A stretch of 64,000 bases of DNA from positions 124,001-188,000 of the forward strand of contig NZ_JAKLTS010000003.1 of assembly GCF_022012445.1 (NCBI RefSeq). Direction: 5' to 3'. Source of the DNA: Massilia sp. TS11 (GTDB taxonomy: Bacteria > Pseudomonadota > Gammaproteobacteria > Burkholderiales > Burkholderiaceae_D). This document shows positions 7,372-16,207 of this stretch, in pieces. A program made the position numbers and the translations under genes. Within the stretch, counting starts at the first letter, position 1. The number at the start of each line of letters is the position of its first letter. The notes below the pieces were generated by a model. It saw nothing but the letters and a program-made list of their open reading frames with translations. It did no database searches and had not been told where the DNA came from.

Positions 7372-8235
7372 TCAGTCTGGATGGGGTGGGGTAGCGGCCA
7401 GGATACTGGCCATGACAAGCGTCGCCAGCAGCAGCAGGCTTTCGCCGCGCAAGATCAGCAGGCAGAGGCGGCGCGCACGCGGGCTGGTGTCCAGGCGCGG
7501 CAGCAGCAGAAAGCGGTTGGCGCCGCCAAGCAGGGCGGCCGCAGCCACGAGCGCCAGCTTGGCCAGCAAGAGCGTCTGGTAGGCGCCGCTCAGGCTGAAG
7601 GGCGCGAAGCCGGACACGAAGGCCCCATTCGCCAGGCCAGTCAGCACCAGCCCCGCCAGGGCCCAGGTGGCGCTGCGCGAGACGGCGGCCAGATAGCTGG
7701 CGAACGTGGGCGCGGGGGTGTCGCCGCGCAGCACGACCCAGCCGGTGAGCAGCACTTCGCCGCACCACACACTGATCAGCAGCAGATGGACGGCGGCGCT
7801 CGCGGCCTGCCAGGTCCAGTCGCCGTCGGCGCCGGCATGGCCGAACAGGCTGCGCGCGTAGGCGTACACAGCCAGTGCCGCCAACGCGGGCAGACGGGGG
7901 CGCGTGCGCAGCACCCAGGGCAGGGCGCCGAACAGCGCCAGGGTGGCCACGGTCCAGGCGCGTCCGTAGTGGGTCGTGGACAGCATCTGCTGCACGGCCG
8001 GGCCCGCCTCGGTGAAGCCAACGTCGGCCATGCTGGCCGCTTCGCTCCAGAGTCCGGCCATGGCGGCGGCCAGGCTGATGCCCCATCCGAGTGCAGCCGT
8101 GCGGCCGATGGCGCGCCGGGCGCGATCAGCCCAGCCCGGCGCGCGGGCCTGGGCCAGCCAGGCACCCGCCATCAGGGCCAGGCCCAGGTGGCCGGCGCCG
8201 CTCAGCGCCCAGTGGGCCAGTTCAACGACGGACAT
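7372..8235 (-). CDS. copD: Copper resistance protein CopD
   Basis: A 287-residue inner-membrane protein with about eight hydrophobic helices and conserved polar residues in helices (LAHWALSGAGHLG; YGRAW; AAVHLLLISVWCGEV; GGANRFLLLPRL), matching the CopD family. CopD acts with periplasmic CopC in copper import or tolerance. Its ATG follows the copC stop by one base (TGA-G-ATG), so the two are co-translated. Length agrees with stand-alone CopD proteins. Confidence 0.85.
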   Translation of the reverse strand: MSVVELAHWALSGAGHLGLALMAGAWLAQARAPGWADRARRAIGRTAALGWGISLAAAMAGLWSEAASMADVGFTEAGPAVQQMLSTTHYGRAWTVATLALFGALPWVLRTRPRLPALAALAVYAYARSLFGHAGADGDWTWQAASAAVHLLLISVWCGEVLLTGWVVLRGDTPAPTFASYLAAVSRSATWALAGLVLTGLANGAFVSGFAPFSLSGAYQTLLLAKLALVAAAALLGGANRFLLLPRLDTSPRARRLCLLILRGESLLLLATLVMASILAATPPHPD

Positions 8236-8236
8236 C

Positions 8237-8581
8237 TCAACGGACGCTGAAGCGGTACTCGCCCTTGACCTTGTGGCCGTCGCGGGTCATCGCGCTCCAG
8301 CGCACCGTGTAGCTGCCGGCGCCGAGTACGGGCACGGCGGTCCGCATGGTTTTGCCCTCGATGGTGGCCGGGGGCAGGGGCAGGGCCTTGGCCTGGGCGT
8401 CGCTCAGGGCGATGTTGCTGAAGGCCGGTTCCAGCACTTCATTAAAGCGCAGGCTGATCTCTTTCGGCGCCGCGTCGAGCTGGGCATTGGCGGCCGGGCT
8501 GGCGGCCTCCAGCTTGCCGTGGGCCTGGGCCGCGCCCATGCCAATCAGGAGCAGAAGGCCGGCAAACAGGGTGCGAATCAT
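8237..8581 (-). CDS. copC: Periplasmic copper-binding protein CopC
   Basis: A 114-residue protein with a signal peptide (MIRTLFAGLLLLIGMGAAQA) and a mature N-terminus beginning HGKLEAASPAANAQL, the usual CopC start in which His1 binds Cu(II). Later markers are ISLRFNEVLEPAFSN and DGHKVKGEYRFSV, the second copper-site His. It forms a small beta-sandwich that carries copper in the periplasm. ATG at 8581 is chosen to place the signal at the N-terminus, with AAGGA upstream. It heads the copC-copD-DUF4440 operon. Confidence 0.88.
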   Translation of the reverse strand: MIRTLFAGLLLLIGMGAAQAHGKLEAASPAANAQLDAAPKEISLRFNEVLEPAFSNIALSDAQAKALPLPPATIEGKTMRTAVPVLGAGSYTVRWSAMTRDGHKVKGEYRFSVR

Positions 8582-8685
8582 CGTGGGGTGTCCTTTGCAT
8601 TTAACGAAACATTCGGGGCGATGATACCGCCCTTGGGCAAATATGCGACGATCTTTCGTGCGGATTGGCATACAGATCACATTTC

Positions 8686-8715
8686 TTGATGAAGTCTTGC
8701 TGGGATTCCTATATC
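8686..8715 (+). promoter_or_regulatory. Possible sigma70 promoter of the permease gene
   Basis: TTGATG (8686-8691) and TATATC (8710-8715) are separated by 18 bp, about 80 bp upstream of the permease start. Both hexamers depart from consensus, so this is a tentative call. Confidence 0.35.
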
Positions 8716-8795
8716 CTTAGCGCCTTGGAGACAACGGCCCTGGCAAGCTGTCCAGGTCCGGCTTTGAATAACCACAACAACGTTTAGGAACCCAC

Positions 8796-10193
8796 GTGAG
8801 TATTTTCCGAACCAAGAACCTGGACCACATGGTCGCGCAGAGCAAGTCCGACACGGGCTTGAAGAAAGTCCTCGGGCCGATGGACCTCGTCCTGATGGGC
8901 ATCGGCGCCATCGTCGGCACCGGTATCTTTGTGCTGACCGGTACCGGCGCCGTCACGGCCGGCCCGGCACTGACCCTGTCCTTCGTGATCGCCGCCATTG
9001 CCTGTGGCTTTGCCGCCCTGTGCTATGCCGAATTCGCTTCCACGGTGCCGGTCGCTGGTTCGATCTATACCTATAGCTATGCCACCATGGGCGAACTGGT
9101 CGCCTGGATGATCGGCTGGGACCTGCTGCTCGAGTATGGTCTGGCCACCTCGGCCGTGTCGGTCGGCTGGTCGGGTTATTTCCAATCCCTCATCGCCGGC
9201 TTCGGCATGCGCCTGCCGGTGGAACTCACGGCCGCGCCCGGCGCCGTCGCCGGGGTGCACACCATCATCAACCTGCCGGCCCTGCTGATCATGCTGGTGC
9301 TGACCGCCATGCTCTCGCTCGGCGTGCGTGAATCGGCCCGCGCCAATGGCGTGATGGTGGTGATCAAGATCGCCGTCGTGCTGCTGTTCATCTTCACGGG
9401 TGCGCGCCACGTGCAGCCGGCCAACTGGCAGCCCTTCATGCCCTTCGGTATGAATGGTGTGATGAGCGCCGCCGCCCTGGTGTTCTTCGCCTTCATCGGT
9501 TTCGACGCCGTGACCTCGGCGGCCGAAGAGGTCAAGCGCCCCGAGCGCGATCTGCCGATCGGCATTATCGGTTCGCTGACCGTCTGCACCGTGCTGTATG
9601 TGCTGGTGTCGGCCATCATGACTGGCATCGTGCCCTTCCAGCAGTTCGCAGGTGTCGACCACCCGGTCTCGCTGGCCCTGCAGTACGCAAAAGAGAACTG
9701 GTTCGCCGGCTTCGTCGATCTGGGCGCGATTCTGGGCATGACCACTGTGATTCTGGTGATGAGCTATGGCCAGACTCGCATCATCTTCGCCATGTCGCGT
9801 GACGGCTTGCTGCCGCAGCGCCTGTCGAAAGTGCACCCGAAATACGGCACGCCTTTCTTCGCGACCTGGGTGGTCGGCATCGTGTTCGGCTTGATCGGTT
9901 CGATGGTGCCGCTCGATGTGCTGGCCGAGCTGATCAATATCGGCACGCTGGCCGCCTTCTGTCTGGTGTCGGTGGCCGTGGTCGTGCTGCGCAAGAAGCG
10001 CCCGGACCTGCCGCGCGCCTTCCGTTGCCCGGGCGTGCCCGTGGTGCCGGCCCTGTCGATCGTGTTCTGCTTGGCCCTGATGAGCTTCCTGAGCAAGACG
10101 ACCTGGATCGCCTTCCTGATCTGGCTGGTCATCGGTCTGGTGATCTACTTCACCTACTCGCGCCACAACGCCGTGCTGCACAAGCAGCAGTAA
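8796..10193 (+). CDS. APC-family amino acid permease
   Basis: A 465-residue inner-membrane transporter with about 12 helices. The APC signatures are clear: LMGIGAIVGTGIFVLTG in the first helix, FAALCYAEFASTVPVAGSIYTY, and FFAFIGFDAVTSAAEEVKRPERDLPIGI. It is closest in style to the cationic/branched amino acid permeases (YfnA/CAT group). The start is GTG at 8796 with AGGA seven bases upstream. It stands alone, ends at a strong intrinsic terminator and is convergent with the TonB-dependent receptor. Substrate cannot be read from sequence. Confidence 0.88.
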   Translation: MSIFRTKNLDHMVAQSKSDTGLKKVLGPMDLVLMGIGAIVGTGIFVLTGTGAVTAGPALTLSFVIAAIACGFAALCYAEFASTVPVAGSIYTYSYATMGELVAWMIGWDLLLEYGLATSAVSVGWSGYFQSLIAGFGMRLPVELTAAPGAVAGVHTIINLPALLIMLVLTAMLSLGVRESARANGVMVVIKIAVVLLFIFTGARHVQPANWQPFMPFGMNGVMSAAALVFFAFIGFDAVTSAAEEVKRPERDLPIGIIGSLTVCTVLYVLVSAIMTGIVPFQQFAGVDHPVSLALQYAKENWFAGFVDLGAILGMTTVILVMSYGQTRIIFAMSRDGLLPQRLSKVHPKYGTPFFATWVVGIVFGLIGSMVPLDVLAELINIGTLAAFCLVSVAVVVLRKKRPDLPRAFRCPGVPVVPALSIVFCLALMSFLSKTTWIAFLIWLVIGLVIYFTYSRHNAVLHKQQ

Positions 10194-10223
10194 GCCGCCC
10201 GCAGCGCCTGCTGCAAAACCCGA

Positions 10224-10259
10224 CCCCGGCACTGCCCTGCAGTCCCGGGGTTTTGTTTT
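10224..10259 (+). terminator. Intrinsic terminator after the permease gene
   Basis: A GC-rich hairpin (CCCCGG and ACTG pairing with CAGT and CCGGGG around one mismatch, loop CCCTG) is followed by TTTTGTTTT. It starts about 30 bases after the permease stop. Confidence 0.8.
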
Positions 10260-10271
10260 GCCCGCACGAAA

Positions 10272-10397
10272 AAATGGGGTCAGACCCCATTTATCGGTTC
10301 GACAGATTCTTGCCTTCCAACGAGAAGCCGGTCTGGCAGGAAAAAATGGGGTCAGACCCCATTTTTCTGGCTGGATAAATGGGGTCTGACCCCATTT
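10272..10397. repeat. Three GGGGTCAG palindromes with captured gene fragment
   Basis: The palindrome ATGGGGTCAGACCCCAT with flanking A and T runs occurs at 10272-10292, 10344-10364 and (centre T instead of A) 10377-10397. A 6-bp stem and 5-base loop followed by T runs on both strands could act as a bidirectional terminator between the convergent permease and receptor genes. Between the first two copies lies a fragment of the receptor gene. Confidence 0.8.
10291..10337 (-). pseudogene. Duplicated 3'-end fragment of the TonB receptor
   Basis: On the minus strand this reads FSLEGKNLSNR followed by a stop. It matches the intact receptor's FSLEGKNLSNQ region (about 10588-10632) with only a few base changes over some 41 bp. 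The fragment ends in TAA directly against a GGGGTCAG palindrome. It is either a local duplication or the remnant of a second receptor gene. Confidence 0.6.
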
Positions 10398-10440
10398 TTT
10401 ATGAACCATTTTTTCTGGCGGTATACCTTGTGTTGGGACG

Positions 10441-10471
10441 AAAAAAAACCAGCCGCTGACTGCGCGGCTGG
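10441..10471 (-). terminator. Intrinsic terminator of the TonB receptor gene
   Basis: On the minus strand, an 8-bp perfect stem CCAGCCGC / GCGGCTGG with a 7-base loop is followed by eight T, about 24 bases after the receptor stop. Confidence 0.9.
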
Positions 10472-10494
10472 CTAGCCCAAGGGAATGGGTAGGG

Positions 10495-13400
10495 TCAGAA
10501 CTTGACGCTCATGCCGGCGTAGTAGCGGCGGCCCGACCAGATGTACTCGTTCACGCGCGACAGCGAGCCGGCGTCCGAGACTTGGTTCTGGTTCGACAGA
10601 TTCTTGCCTTCCAGCGAGAAGGTGATCTGGTCGGAGTAGCGATACTGGATCTTGGCATCCAGATAGCCCGTGGTTTCGATGAACACCGGATTCTTCGATA
10701 CATCCAGCGATCCCGTGTAGTAGCGGTCGCGGTGGTTGTAGGCGATGCGGGCGTTGATCGGACCCAGGTCATACCAAAGGCCAATGTTGTAGCTGTTCTT
10801 GGACAGACCCGGATACGGCAGGATCGAGTTGTCCAGCGGGTTCAGACGTTCCAGACCCTGCGCATAGCTGAAGTTCATGCGCGTGAAGTTGGTGTCCAGA
10901 CCGAAACCGCGGGCCCAGCCCGGCAGCCAGGTCAGCGCGTGGCGCACAGCGATTTCCACACCGCGCGTGGTGGCGCCCGGGGCGTTCACCGGCAGGGTCA
11001 CCTGCCACTGCTTGCCGTCGCCGAAGAAGTCCACACCGGTCAGCGTCGTCGAGATCGGGCTGCCGACGGTGATGTTCTTCTGGAAGTAGGCCAGGCTCAG
11101 GAAGGTGTCGCGGTTGACGCTGTATTCCAGGCTCAGGTCCTTGTTGGTGGCACGGAAGGGCTTCAGATCCGGGTTGCCGGTGGCGCTACACACGTCGTAG
11201 CCATTGCCGCCGAACTGGGCCAGACCGGAACCGAGCGTACAGGTGATGCCCGGCGACAGTTGCTGGATGTTCGGACGGGCCATGACCTTGCCCCAGCCCA
11301 GACGCACATTGAAGGTGTCCGGAATGATATTCACGACGGCGTTGAAGCTCGGCAGAATGTCATTGTAGGTGTTGTCGATCGAGGTGATGCCGTTGGCCGT
11401 GATGGTGTCGGTATAGGTCGACGCGCCCGGCGCCGTGGCGGTGCGCACCTGGGTACGGGTCAGGCCGATCGCCGTCTCGTAGGTCTTCACGTAACGCACG
11501 CCGACATTGCCGCGCACATCGTGGCCAAACAGCTCGGTCCCCCAGTCGCCGCGCAGATAAGCCGCACGCGTGCGCTCGGCCATCTTGTAGGCGGGGATCT
11601 GGTCATAGGTCTTGCCGTCGCTGCCCGGCGCCGTGTACAGGTAGTCGTGGTTGAACTTCGACAGGTCGAAGAACTGGCCGACATTCTGGTAACCCGGGGC
11701 GATCCAGCTGCTCGGGAAACCGCTGACGCCGCTGTAGCTGGTGTAGAAGTTGTCCGAACGTTCGGTCAGCAGGGAGCTGGCGATGTTCTGCATCGTGGCC
11801 GAGTTGACGAAGCGGTTCCAGGTCGGCAGCGAGGCGATGTTCGCCGGGTTCTGCTGGACCGGCAGGGTGCCGGTATTGTTGAACGGATCGTAGTTGATGT
11901 TCTGCGTCACGTTGGCCGTCTGCACATACACGCCCGGCGAGACCATGTAGCCGCCGCCCGCGTAGTTGGCCATCGTGCCCTTGCTGGCGCGCACACCGAA
12001 CATCACGCGTTCGAGGAAGTTCCAGCCGGTGCGATAACGCAGGTCCAGCTTGACCTGGTCTTCGGTGGTCTTCTGCTCGACCGGACGGTACTGCAGCGCG
12101 GCCTGCACATAGGAACCCGGATTGCTCGGATCGTAGGCGCTCGGGAAGGTGAAGTGGGGCAGACCCTTGCTGTCGAGCGACACCTGCAGGCCCGGTGCGT
12201 TCTGGGTCATGATCAGGTTGTTGGTGTCGTTCGTGTAGAAGGCGTCGGACTTGGTGATCTGGCCTTCCGCTTCGAGGCCGCCGTTCTTGTACTCGAAACC
12301 GCCGTTGTAGTAGTTCGAGGTGATGTCCTGCTTGAAGAAGCGGGTGGCGGTCGAGAACGCGCCCTGGCCGCCCTGGTTGGCCACGTACAGGCAGTTGCCG
12401 ACGGTGTAGGACGTTTCGATATGGTCGGCCGTGGTCACGCCGGCCGGGGTGACGGCAGTGCTGACCGGGGTGCAGGTGCCGGCCTTCGAGGCCAGGCCGG
12501 TCTTCGGATCATAGACCGGCGCCGTGCCGGCGTTCGACAGGCGCAGGGCCGTGGTGCCGGTGGTGCTGTTGAAGCTGTTGTCGGTACCGAAGTTACGGTC
12601 GGTCAGGGTCTGGTGCTGGGTATTGCGCTGACCGGCCACATACACGTTGAAGCCCTTGTCGATCTGGTACTGGGCCATCAGCTGGGTCGAGTTGCGGTTG
12701 TGGTCGCGCGACCACTGGCCGTAACGCGGAATCTGCGGCGCGTAGTCGTACCACTGCAGCTGGCAGTTGCGCTGGCTGGCCGTCGGCAGCGAGGCGCAGC
12801 CGGCCGGGGTGGTGATCGCGGCCAGGGTCGGGTCGGTGCTGACGTTGGTCTTGTCGGGCGAGAAGTCCCAATCGCGCAGATAGGTCCACGAGGTATTGCG
12901 GATGTAATCGTTACGCGTGAAGACCTTGTCGTACACCACATTGGCCAGCAGGCCAAGGCGGCCGTCGAGGAAGCGGTCGGTGATGAACAGGCTGCCGCGC
13001 GGCTGCACGCCGCCACGCAGCGAGGATTGCTCGGCCGAGGCATTCGCCGCCATCGTGAACTTCTTGAAGTCGAGCGGCTTGCGCGTCTTGATGATCACGG
13101 AGCCGCCGACACCGCCTTCGACCAGATCGGCCGTCGTGCCTTTGTAGACGTCGATCGACTGGATCAGTTCGGCCGGCATTTCGCGCAGTTCGGCGCCGCG
13201 CCCGCCCGGGTTGGTGCCATTGGTCGACAGCACCGAGGCGCCGTCGATCTCGACACGGTTCAGGTCCGGCTCGACGCCGCGGATGGCGACGGTCGAGCCT
13301 TCGCCGAATTCGCGCTGCAGCTGCACGCCGGTGACGCGCGAGAGCGCTTCGCCGACGTTCTTGTCCGGGAACTGGCCGATGTCTTCCGCCACGATCGAGT

Positions 13401-13611
13401 CCACCACGGTGGACGCCTTCATCTTGCGGTCGATCGAGGACTCAATCGATTTGCGCGTGCCGGACACGATCACCGTCGCGGTGTCGTCCTTGCTGGCGGG
13501 GGGAGTGCTCTGGGCATACGCGCTCGCGCCGGCAAAGGCCGACATGATCGCGAGATAGGTGCCGCAACGCTTGGTATTCAAGACGCGACGCGGCTGGTCG
13601 AGATTTTTCAA
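10495..13611 (-). CDS. TonB-dependent outer-membrane receptor
   Basis: A 1038-residue TonB-dependent receptor of the Caulobacter/Xanthomonas carbohydrate type. A signal peptide (about 1-34, cut after AYAQ) is followed by a short spacer, the plug domain about 45-180 (DIGQFPDKNVGEALSRVTGVQLQRE..GEGSTVAIRGVEPDLNRVEIDGA), and a 22-strand barrel ending in the outer-membrane signature F (YYAGMSVKF). It probably imports rhamnose- or galacturonate-containing oligosaccharides with TonB/ExbBD energy. The start is TTG at 13611: GAGGAG lies six bases upstream, and the first ATG at 13545 would destroy the signal peptide. It lies 217 bp downstream of rhaK on the same strand, with its own terminator. The substrate is inferred from context. 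Confidence 0.88.
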   Translation of the reverse strand: MKNLDQPRRVLNTKRCGTYLAIMSAFAGASAYAQSTPPASKDDTATVIVSGTRKSIESSIDRKMKASTVVDSIVAEDIGQFPDKNVGEALSRVTGVQLQREFGEGSTVAIRGVEPDLNRVEIDGASVLSTNGTNPGGRGAELREMPAELIQSIDVYKGTTADLVEGGVGGSVIIKTRKPLDFKKFTMAANASAEQSSLRGGVQPRGSLFITDRFLDGRLGLLANVVYDKVFTRNDYIRNTSWTYLRDWDFSPDKTNVSTDPTLAAITTPAGCASLPTASQRNCQLQWYDYAPQIPRYGQWSRDHNRNSTQLMAQYQIDKGFNVYVAGQRNTQHQTLTDRNFGTDNSFNSTTGTTALRLSNAGTAPVYDPKTGLASKAGTCTPVSTAVTPAGVTTADHIETSYTVGNCLYVANQGGQGAFSTATRFFKQDITSNYYNGGFEYKNGGLEAEGQITKSDAFYTNDTNNLIMTQNAPGLQVSLDSKGLPHFTFPSAYDPSNPGSYVQAALQYRPVEQKTTEDQVKLDLRYRTGWNFLERVMFGVRASKGTMANYAGGGYMVSPGVYVQTANVTQNINYDPFNNTGTLPVQQNPANIASLPTWNRFVNSATMQNIASSLLTERSDNFYTSYSGVSGFPSSWIAPGYQNVGQFFDLSKFNHDYLYTAPGSDGKTYDQIPAYKMAERTRAAYLRGDWGTELFGHDVRGNVGVRYVKTYETAIGLTRTQVRTATAPGASTYTDTITANGITSIDNTYNDILPSFNAVVNIIPDTFNVRLGWGKVMARPNIQQLSPGITCTLGSGLAQFGGNGYDVCSATGNPDLKPFRATNKDLSLEYSVNRDTFLSLAYFQKNITVGSPISTTLTGVDFFGDGKQWQVTLPVNAPGATTRGVEIAVRHALTWLPGWARGFGLDTNFTRMNFSYAQGLERLNPLDNSILPYPGLSKNSYNIGLWYDLGPINARIAYNHRDRYYTGSLDVSKNPVFIETTGYLDAKIQYRYSDQITFSLEGKNLSNQNQVSDAGSLSRVNEYIWSGRRYYAGMSVKF

Positions 13612-13828
13612 TTTGGTCTCCTCTGGGTACCGCGCTTGGGTAGGCGGTTCTTGTTACTGCCCGATCATTCTAGGTGGAGCATCTGGCGAAAACAGCAGGG
13701 TCAAAAAAGTAATCAGGAAGTTGATTGCCAACTGTGGCGAATTCGTCAGAACGCCAGCAATGGCGGGCTTTTCCGCAATCATGCGGATGATCATTTGCGT
13801 CGTTTTCGCCGTTTTTTCGGGCGTGTGA
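13612..13828 (-). other. Intergenic region rhaK / TonB receptor
   Basis: These 217 bp separate rhaK from the receptor on the same strand. The receptor's Shine-Dalgarno GAGGAG is visible at its 5' end. No convincing terminator for the rha operon and no clear promoter hexamers were found, so read-through from rhaK into the receptor is possible. Confidence 0.3.
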
Positions 13829-15193
13829 TCAGCTCGTCAGCAGCGCACGCCAACGCGCGCGGTAGACGGGCCACATCGGGTCCTGCCAGGGGGCGGCGGC
13901 CTGTTCGGCACGCGCCGCACCGGCTGCGCCAAGATGCAGCATCAAGCCGCCACTGGTGGTGCCGCTGGTGTCGTCCGACACCAGCACGGGCTGGGCCGGA
14001 TGCAGGGCCGCCAGCAGCGGGGCGAAATACGGATTGGTGGTGAAACTGCCTTCGATCACGAGCGGGGCTTGCACGCCGAGGCAGTCGAGGCAGTAGTCGC
14101 TCATCAGGGCCACGTACAGCGTGGCCAGCGCATAGGCTTCGGCCGCGTTGGCCGGCGCCGGTCCGATCTGGCGGCCAGCCTGGCCGGCAAACGGCCCGCC
14201 CGCTTCGGCGAAACAGGGCAGGGCATAACTGCCGCGTGCGATCAGGCGGGCGATATCGTCGGCGCTGCAGGTCTGCGGCTGCGGCCCCGCCAGGGCGGCG
14301 AATTCGCGTCCGCCCATGAAACGCATGCAGGCCACCGGGTTGCCAAACGCGTCCACATTGGCCAGCATGTCGCGCCGCTCGTCCAGGCGCGCCAGCGGCA
14401 CGTCGAAGGCCGCGACGATCACCCAGGTGCCGGTCGACAGCACCGCCGGCAGGCTGCGCTCGGGCGCCAGCAGGTGGCGCAGCAGTGAGGCATTGCTGTC
14501 ATGAATGCCGCAGACCACGCCGCAGTCGGCAGGCAGGCCGGTGGCCGCCGCCACGCTCGGCAGCAGCGGGCCGAGCGTGTCGGCCGCCTTGTGCAGCGTC
14601 GGAAAGCGGCTCTGCCAGCCTTGCTTGTGCACCAGCGGCGCCAGCTGCTGCTCGAGCGGCAGCCACAGGTCAGTGTGGCAGCCGAGCGAGGTCACTTCGC
14701 TGGCGGCCACCCCGCACAGGCGCCAGGCCCAGTATTGCGGGTACATCAGAATATGGCGCGCGCGCTTGAATTCCTGCGGAAAGCGGCGTGCCAGCCAGAA
14801 CAGCTGGCGGCCGAGATTGAGGCCAGCCGGCAGGCGCGGCGAGTAGGTACACTGGAAGGGATCGCAGGCGGCGCCATAGTCGGGCTCGGCCTCTTCGGGC
14901 AAGGCCGATTCGTAGTCGAGCACGGGCAGCACCAGACCCTGCTCATCGATCAGCGCGGCGGTTGCGCCATGCGTCACCGGCACGATCGCGCGCACATGCG
15001 CCTGGCTGGCAAACGCGCGCAGCACCTCCAGCATCCACTGCCACAGGCCTTCGGTATCGAGGTGCGGATAGGGACCATCGCGCAGCACGCTGTTGGCGCG
15101 GCGCGCGCTGGCGAGCGTCTGCCCGTCATGAGCGATCAGGCTGAGCTTGGCGTTGGTCTTGCCGATGTCGAGGACGATGGTCGCGTCTTGCAT
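13829..15193 (-). CDS. rhaK: FGGY-family L-rhamnulose kinase, rhizobial RhaK type
   Basis: A 454-residue FGGY sugar kinase. The first phosphate-binding motif VLDIGKTNAKLSLI is at the N-terminus, CGIHDSNASLLRH is at about residue 225, and STGTWVIVAAF is the second nucleotide-binding segment. It should phosphorylate L-rhamnulose (or rhamnose in the coupled rhizobial system) with ATP in the cytoplasm. It is the last gene of rhaRSTPQK, three bases after rhaQ, as in Rhizobium leguminosarum, where RhaK is also needed for transport. The rhizobial operon has the mutarotase rhaU between Q and K; here it is missing and lies at 29.6 kb instead. Confidence 0.82.
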   Translation of the reverse strand: MQDATIVLDIGKTNAKLSLIAHDGQTLASARRANSVLRDGPYPHLDTEGLWQWMLEVLRAFASQAHVRAIVPVTHGATAALIDEQGLVLPVLDYESALPEEAEPDYGAACDPFQCTYSPRLPAGLNLGRQLFWLARRFPQEFKRARHILMYPQYWAWRLCGVAASEVTSLGCHTDLWLPLEQQLAPLVHKQGWQSRFPTLHKAADTLGPLLPSVAAATGLPADCGVVCGIHDSNASLLRHLLAPERSLPAVLSTGTWVIVAAFDVPLARLDERRDMLANVDAFGNPVACMRFMGGREFAALAGPQPQTCSADDIARLIARGSYALPCFAEAGGPFAGQAGRQIGPAPANAAEAYALATLYVALMSDYCLDCLGVQAPLVIEGSFTTNPYFAPLLAALHPAQPVLVSDDTSGTTSGGLMLHLGAAGAARAEQAAAPWQDPMWPVYRARWRALLTS

Positions 15194-15196
15194 GCT

Positions 15197-16207
15197 TTAC
15201 TTCTTCTGTTGGCGGCCGTTGAGCAGGCGCGGCAGGGCAATCGTCACCAGCAGCAGGCTGCCAACCACGATCGTCATCACAATGCCGGGCAGATTGGCCA
15301 GCGCCAGGCCGTAGTTGACGGCGCCCAGGGTCAGCACGGCCAGCAGTACGCCAGCGATGGTGCCGCTGCCGCCGGCAATGGCGACGCCGCCAAGGATTAC
15401 CATCGTGATCGCTTCGAGCTCCCAGCCCATGGCGATGTTGGGACGCGTCGAACCGATCCGGCCCGTCAGCAGGAAGGCGGCCAGACCGGAAATCAGGCCG
15501 CTGAGGGCGAACAGAGCGAACCGGTAGCGGTCGACGCGGATGCCGGCAAAGCGGGCCGCCAGCGGGTTATTGCCGATGGCAAAAATGCGGCGACCCCAGC
15601 GCGTGCCATGCAGCAGCACGGCAAACACCACGGTCAGCAGCAGGAAGATGACGAAGGCGCGCGGCACCAGATCGAACACATAGCCCTGGCCCCAGTCGGC
15701 CAGCAGCTGCGGATAGCCGGTAAAGGCCTGGTCGCCGAGTACCACCGAGGCCAGCCCGCGGAACAGCGACACCGTGCCGATCGTCACCACAATCGAGGGC
15801 AGGCCGAACACCGTCACCAGCAGGCCATTCACACAGCCGCACAGCGTGCCGGTCGCCAGCGCCACCACGAACAGGCCGCCTGGCGGAACGCCGGCCTGGT
15901 GCGCCATGCCCATCGCCACCGAGGACAGGGCCAGAATGCCGGCCACCGAGATATCGATCTCGCGGCAGATGATCAGCAGGGCCATCGGCAGGGCGATCAT
16001 GGCCTTTTCGCTGAAATTGGAGGTGCCGTCGAGCAGGTTCTGCGGGTCGAGGAAGTTCGGCAGCACGGCGCCGCCCGCGGCCAGCACGATCAGCAGCAGC
16101 ACGGCCAGCAGGCTCTCCCACTGTTTCAGCCAGGCCGACAGCGGCCGCGGCGCGCGGTCCTGGATCGTATAGCGCGAGCTGCTCACGCCTTCGGACATCA
16201 TGTTCAA
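15197..16207 (-). CDS. rhaQ: Rhamnose ABC transporter permease RhaQ
   Basis: A 336-residue inner-membrane permease of the RbsC/BPD_transp_2 type with 8-10 helices. Markers are LIICREIDISVAGILALSSVAMGM, SIVVTIGTVSLFRGLASVV and AITMVILGGVAIAGGSGTIAGVLL. It pairs with RhaP to form the channel of the L-rhamnose importer. The start is taken as TTG at 16207 because GGAG sits six bases upstream and the codon overlaps the rhaP stop (TTGA); ATG codons at 16201 and 16198 are alternatives with poorer spacing. Confidence 0.88.
   Translation of the reverse strand: MNMMSEGVSSSRYTIQDRAPRPLSAWLKQWESLLAVLLLIVLAAGGAVLPNFLDPQNLLDGTSNFSEKAMIALPMALLIICREIDISVAGILALSSVAMGMAHQAGVPPGGLFVVALATGTLCGCVNGLLVTVFGLPSIVVTIGTVSLFRGLASVVLGDQAFTGYPQLLADWGQGYVFDLVPRAFVIFLLLTVVFAVLLHGTRWGRRIFAIGNNPLAARFAGIRVDRYRFALFALSGLISGLAAFLLTGRIGSTRPNIAMGWELEAITMVILGGVAIAGGSGTIAGVLLAVLTLGAVNYGLALANLPGIVMTIVVGSLLLVTIALPRLLNGRQQKK

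Noticed and set aside
10272..10397. CRISPR array from repeated palindromes
   Set aside because: There are only three or four irregularly spaced copies, perfectly palindromic repeats, no uniform spacers and no cas genes.
13772..13785. CCGCAATCATGCGG dyad as the rha operon terminator
   Set aside because: The stem is short and no T run follows on the minus strand.
10582..14043. Very long plus-strand open frame across the TonB receptor
   Set aside because: It is the antisense of the receptor gene in a GC-rich region, its translation is low-complexity, Arg/Gly/Ala-rich and without domains, and it spans unrelated genes.
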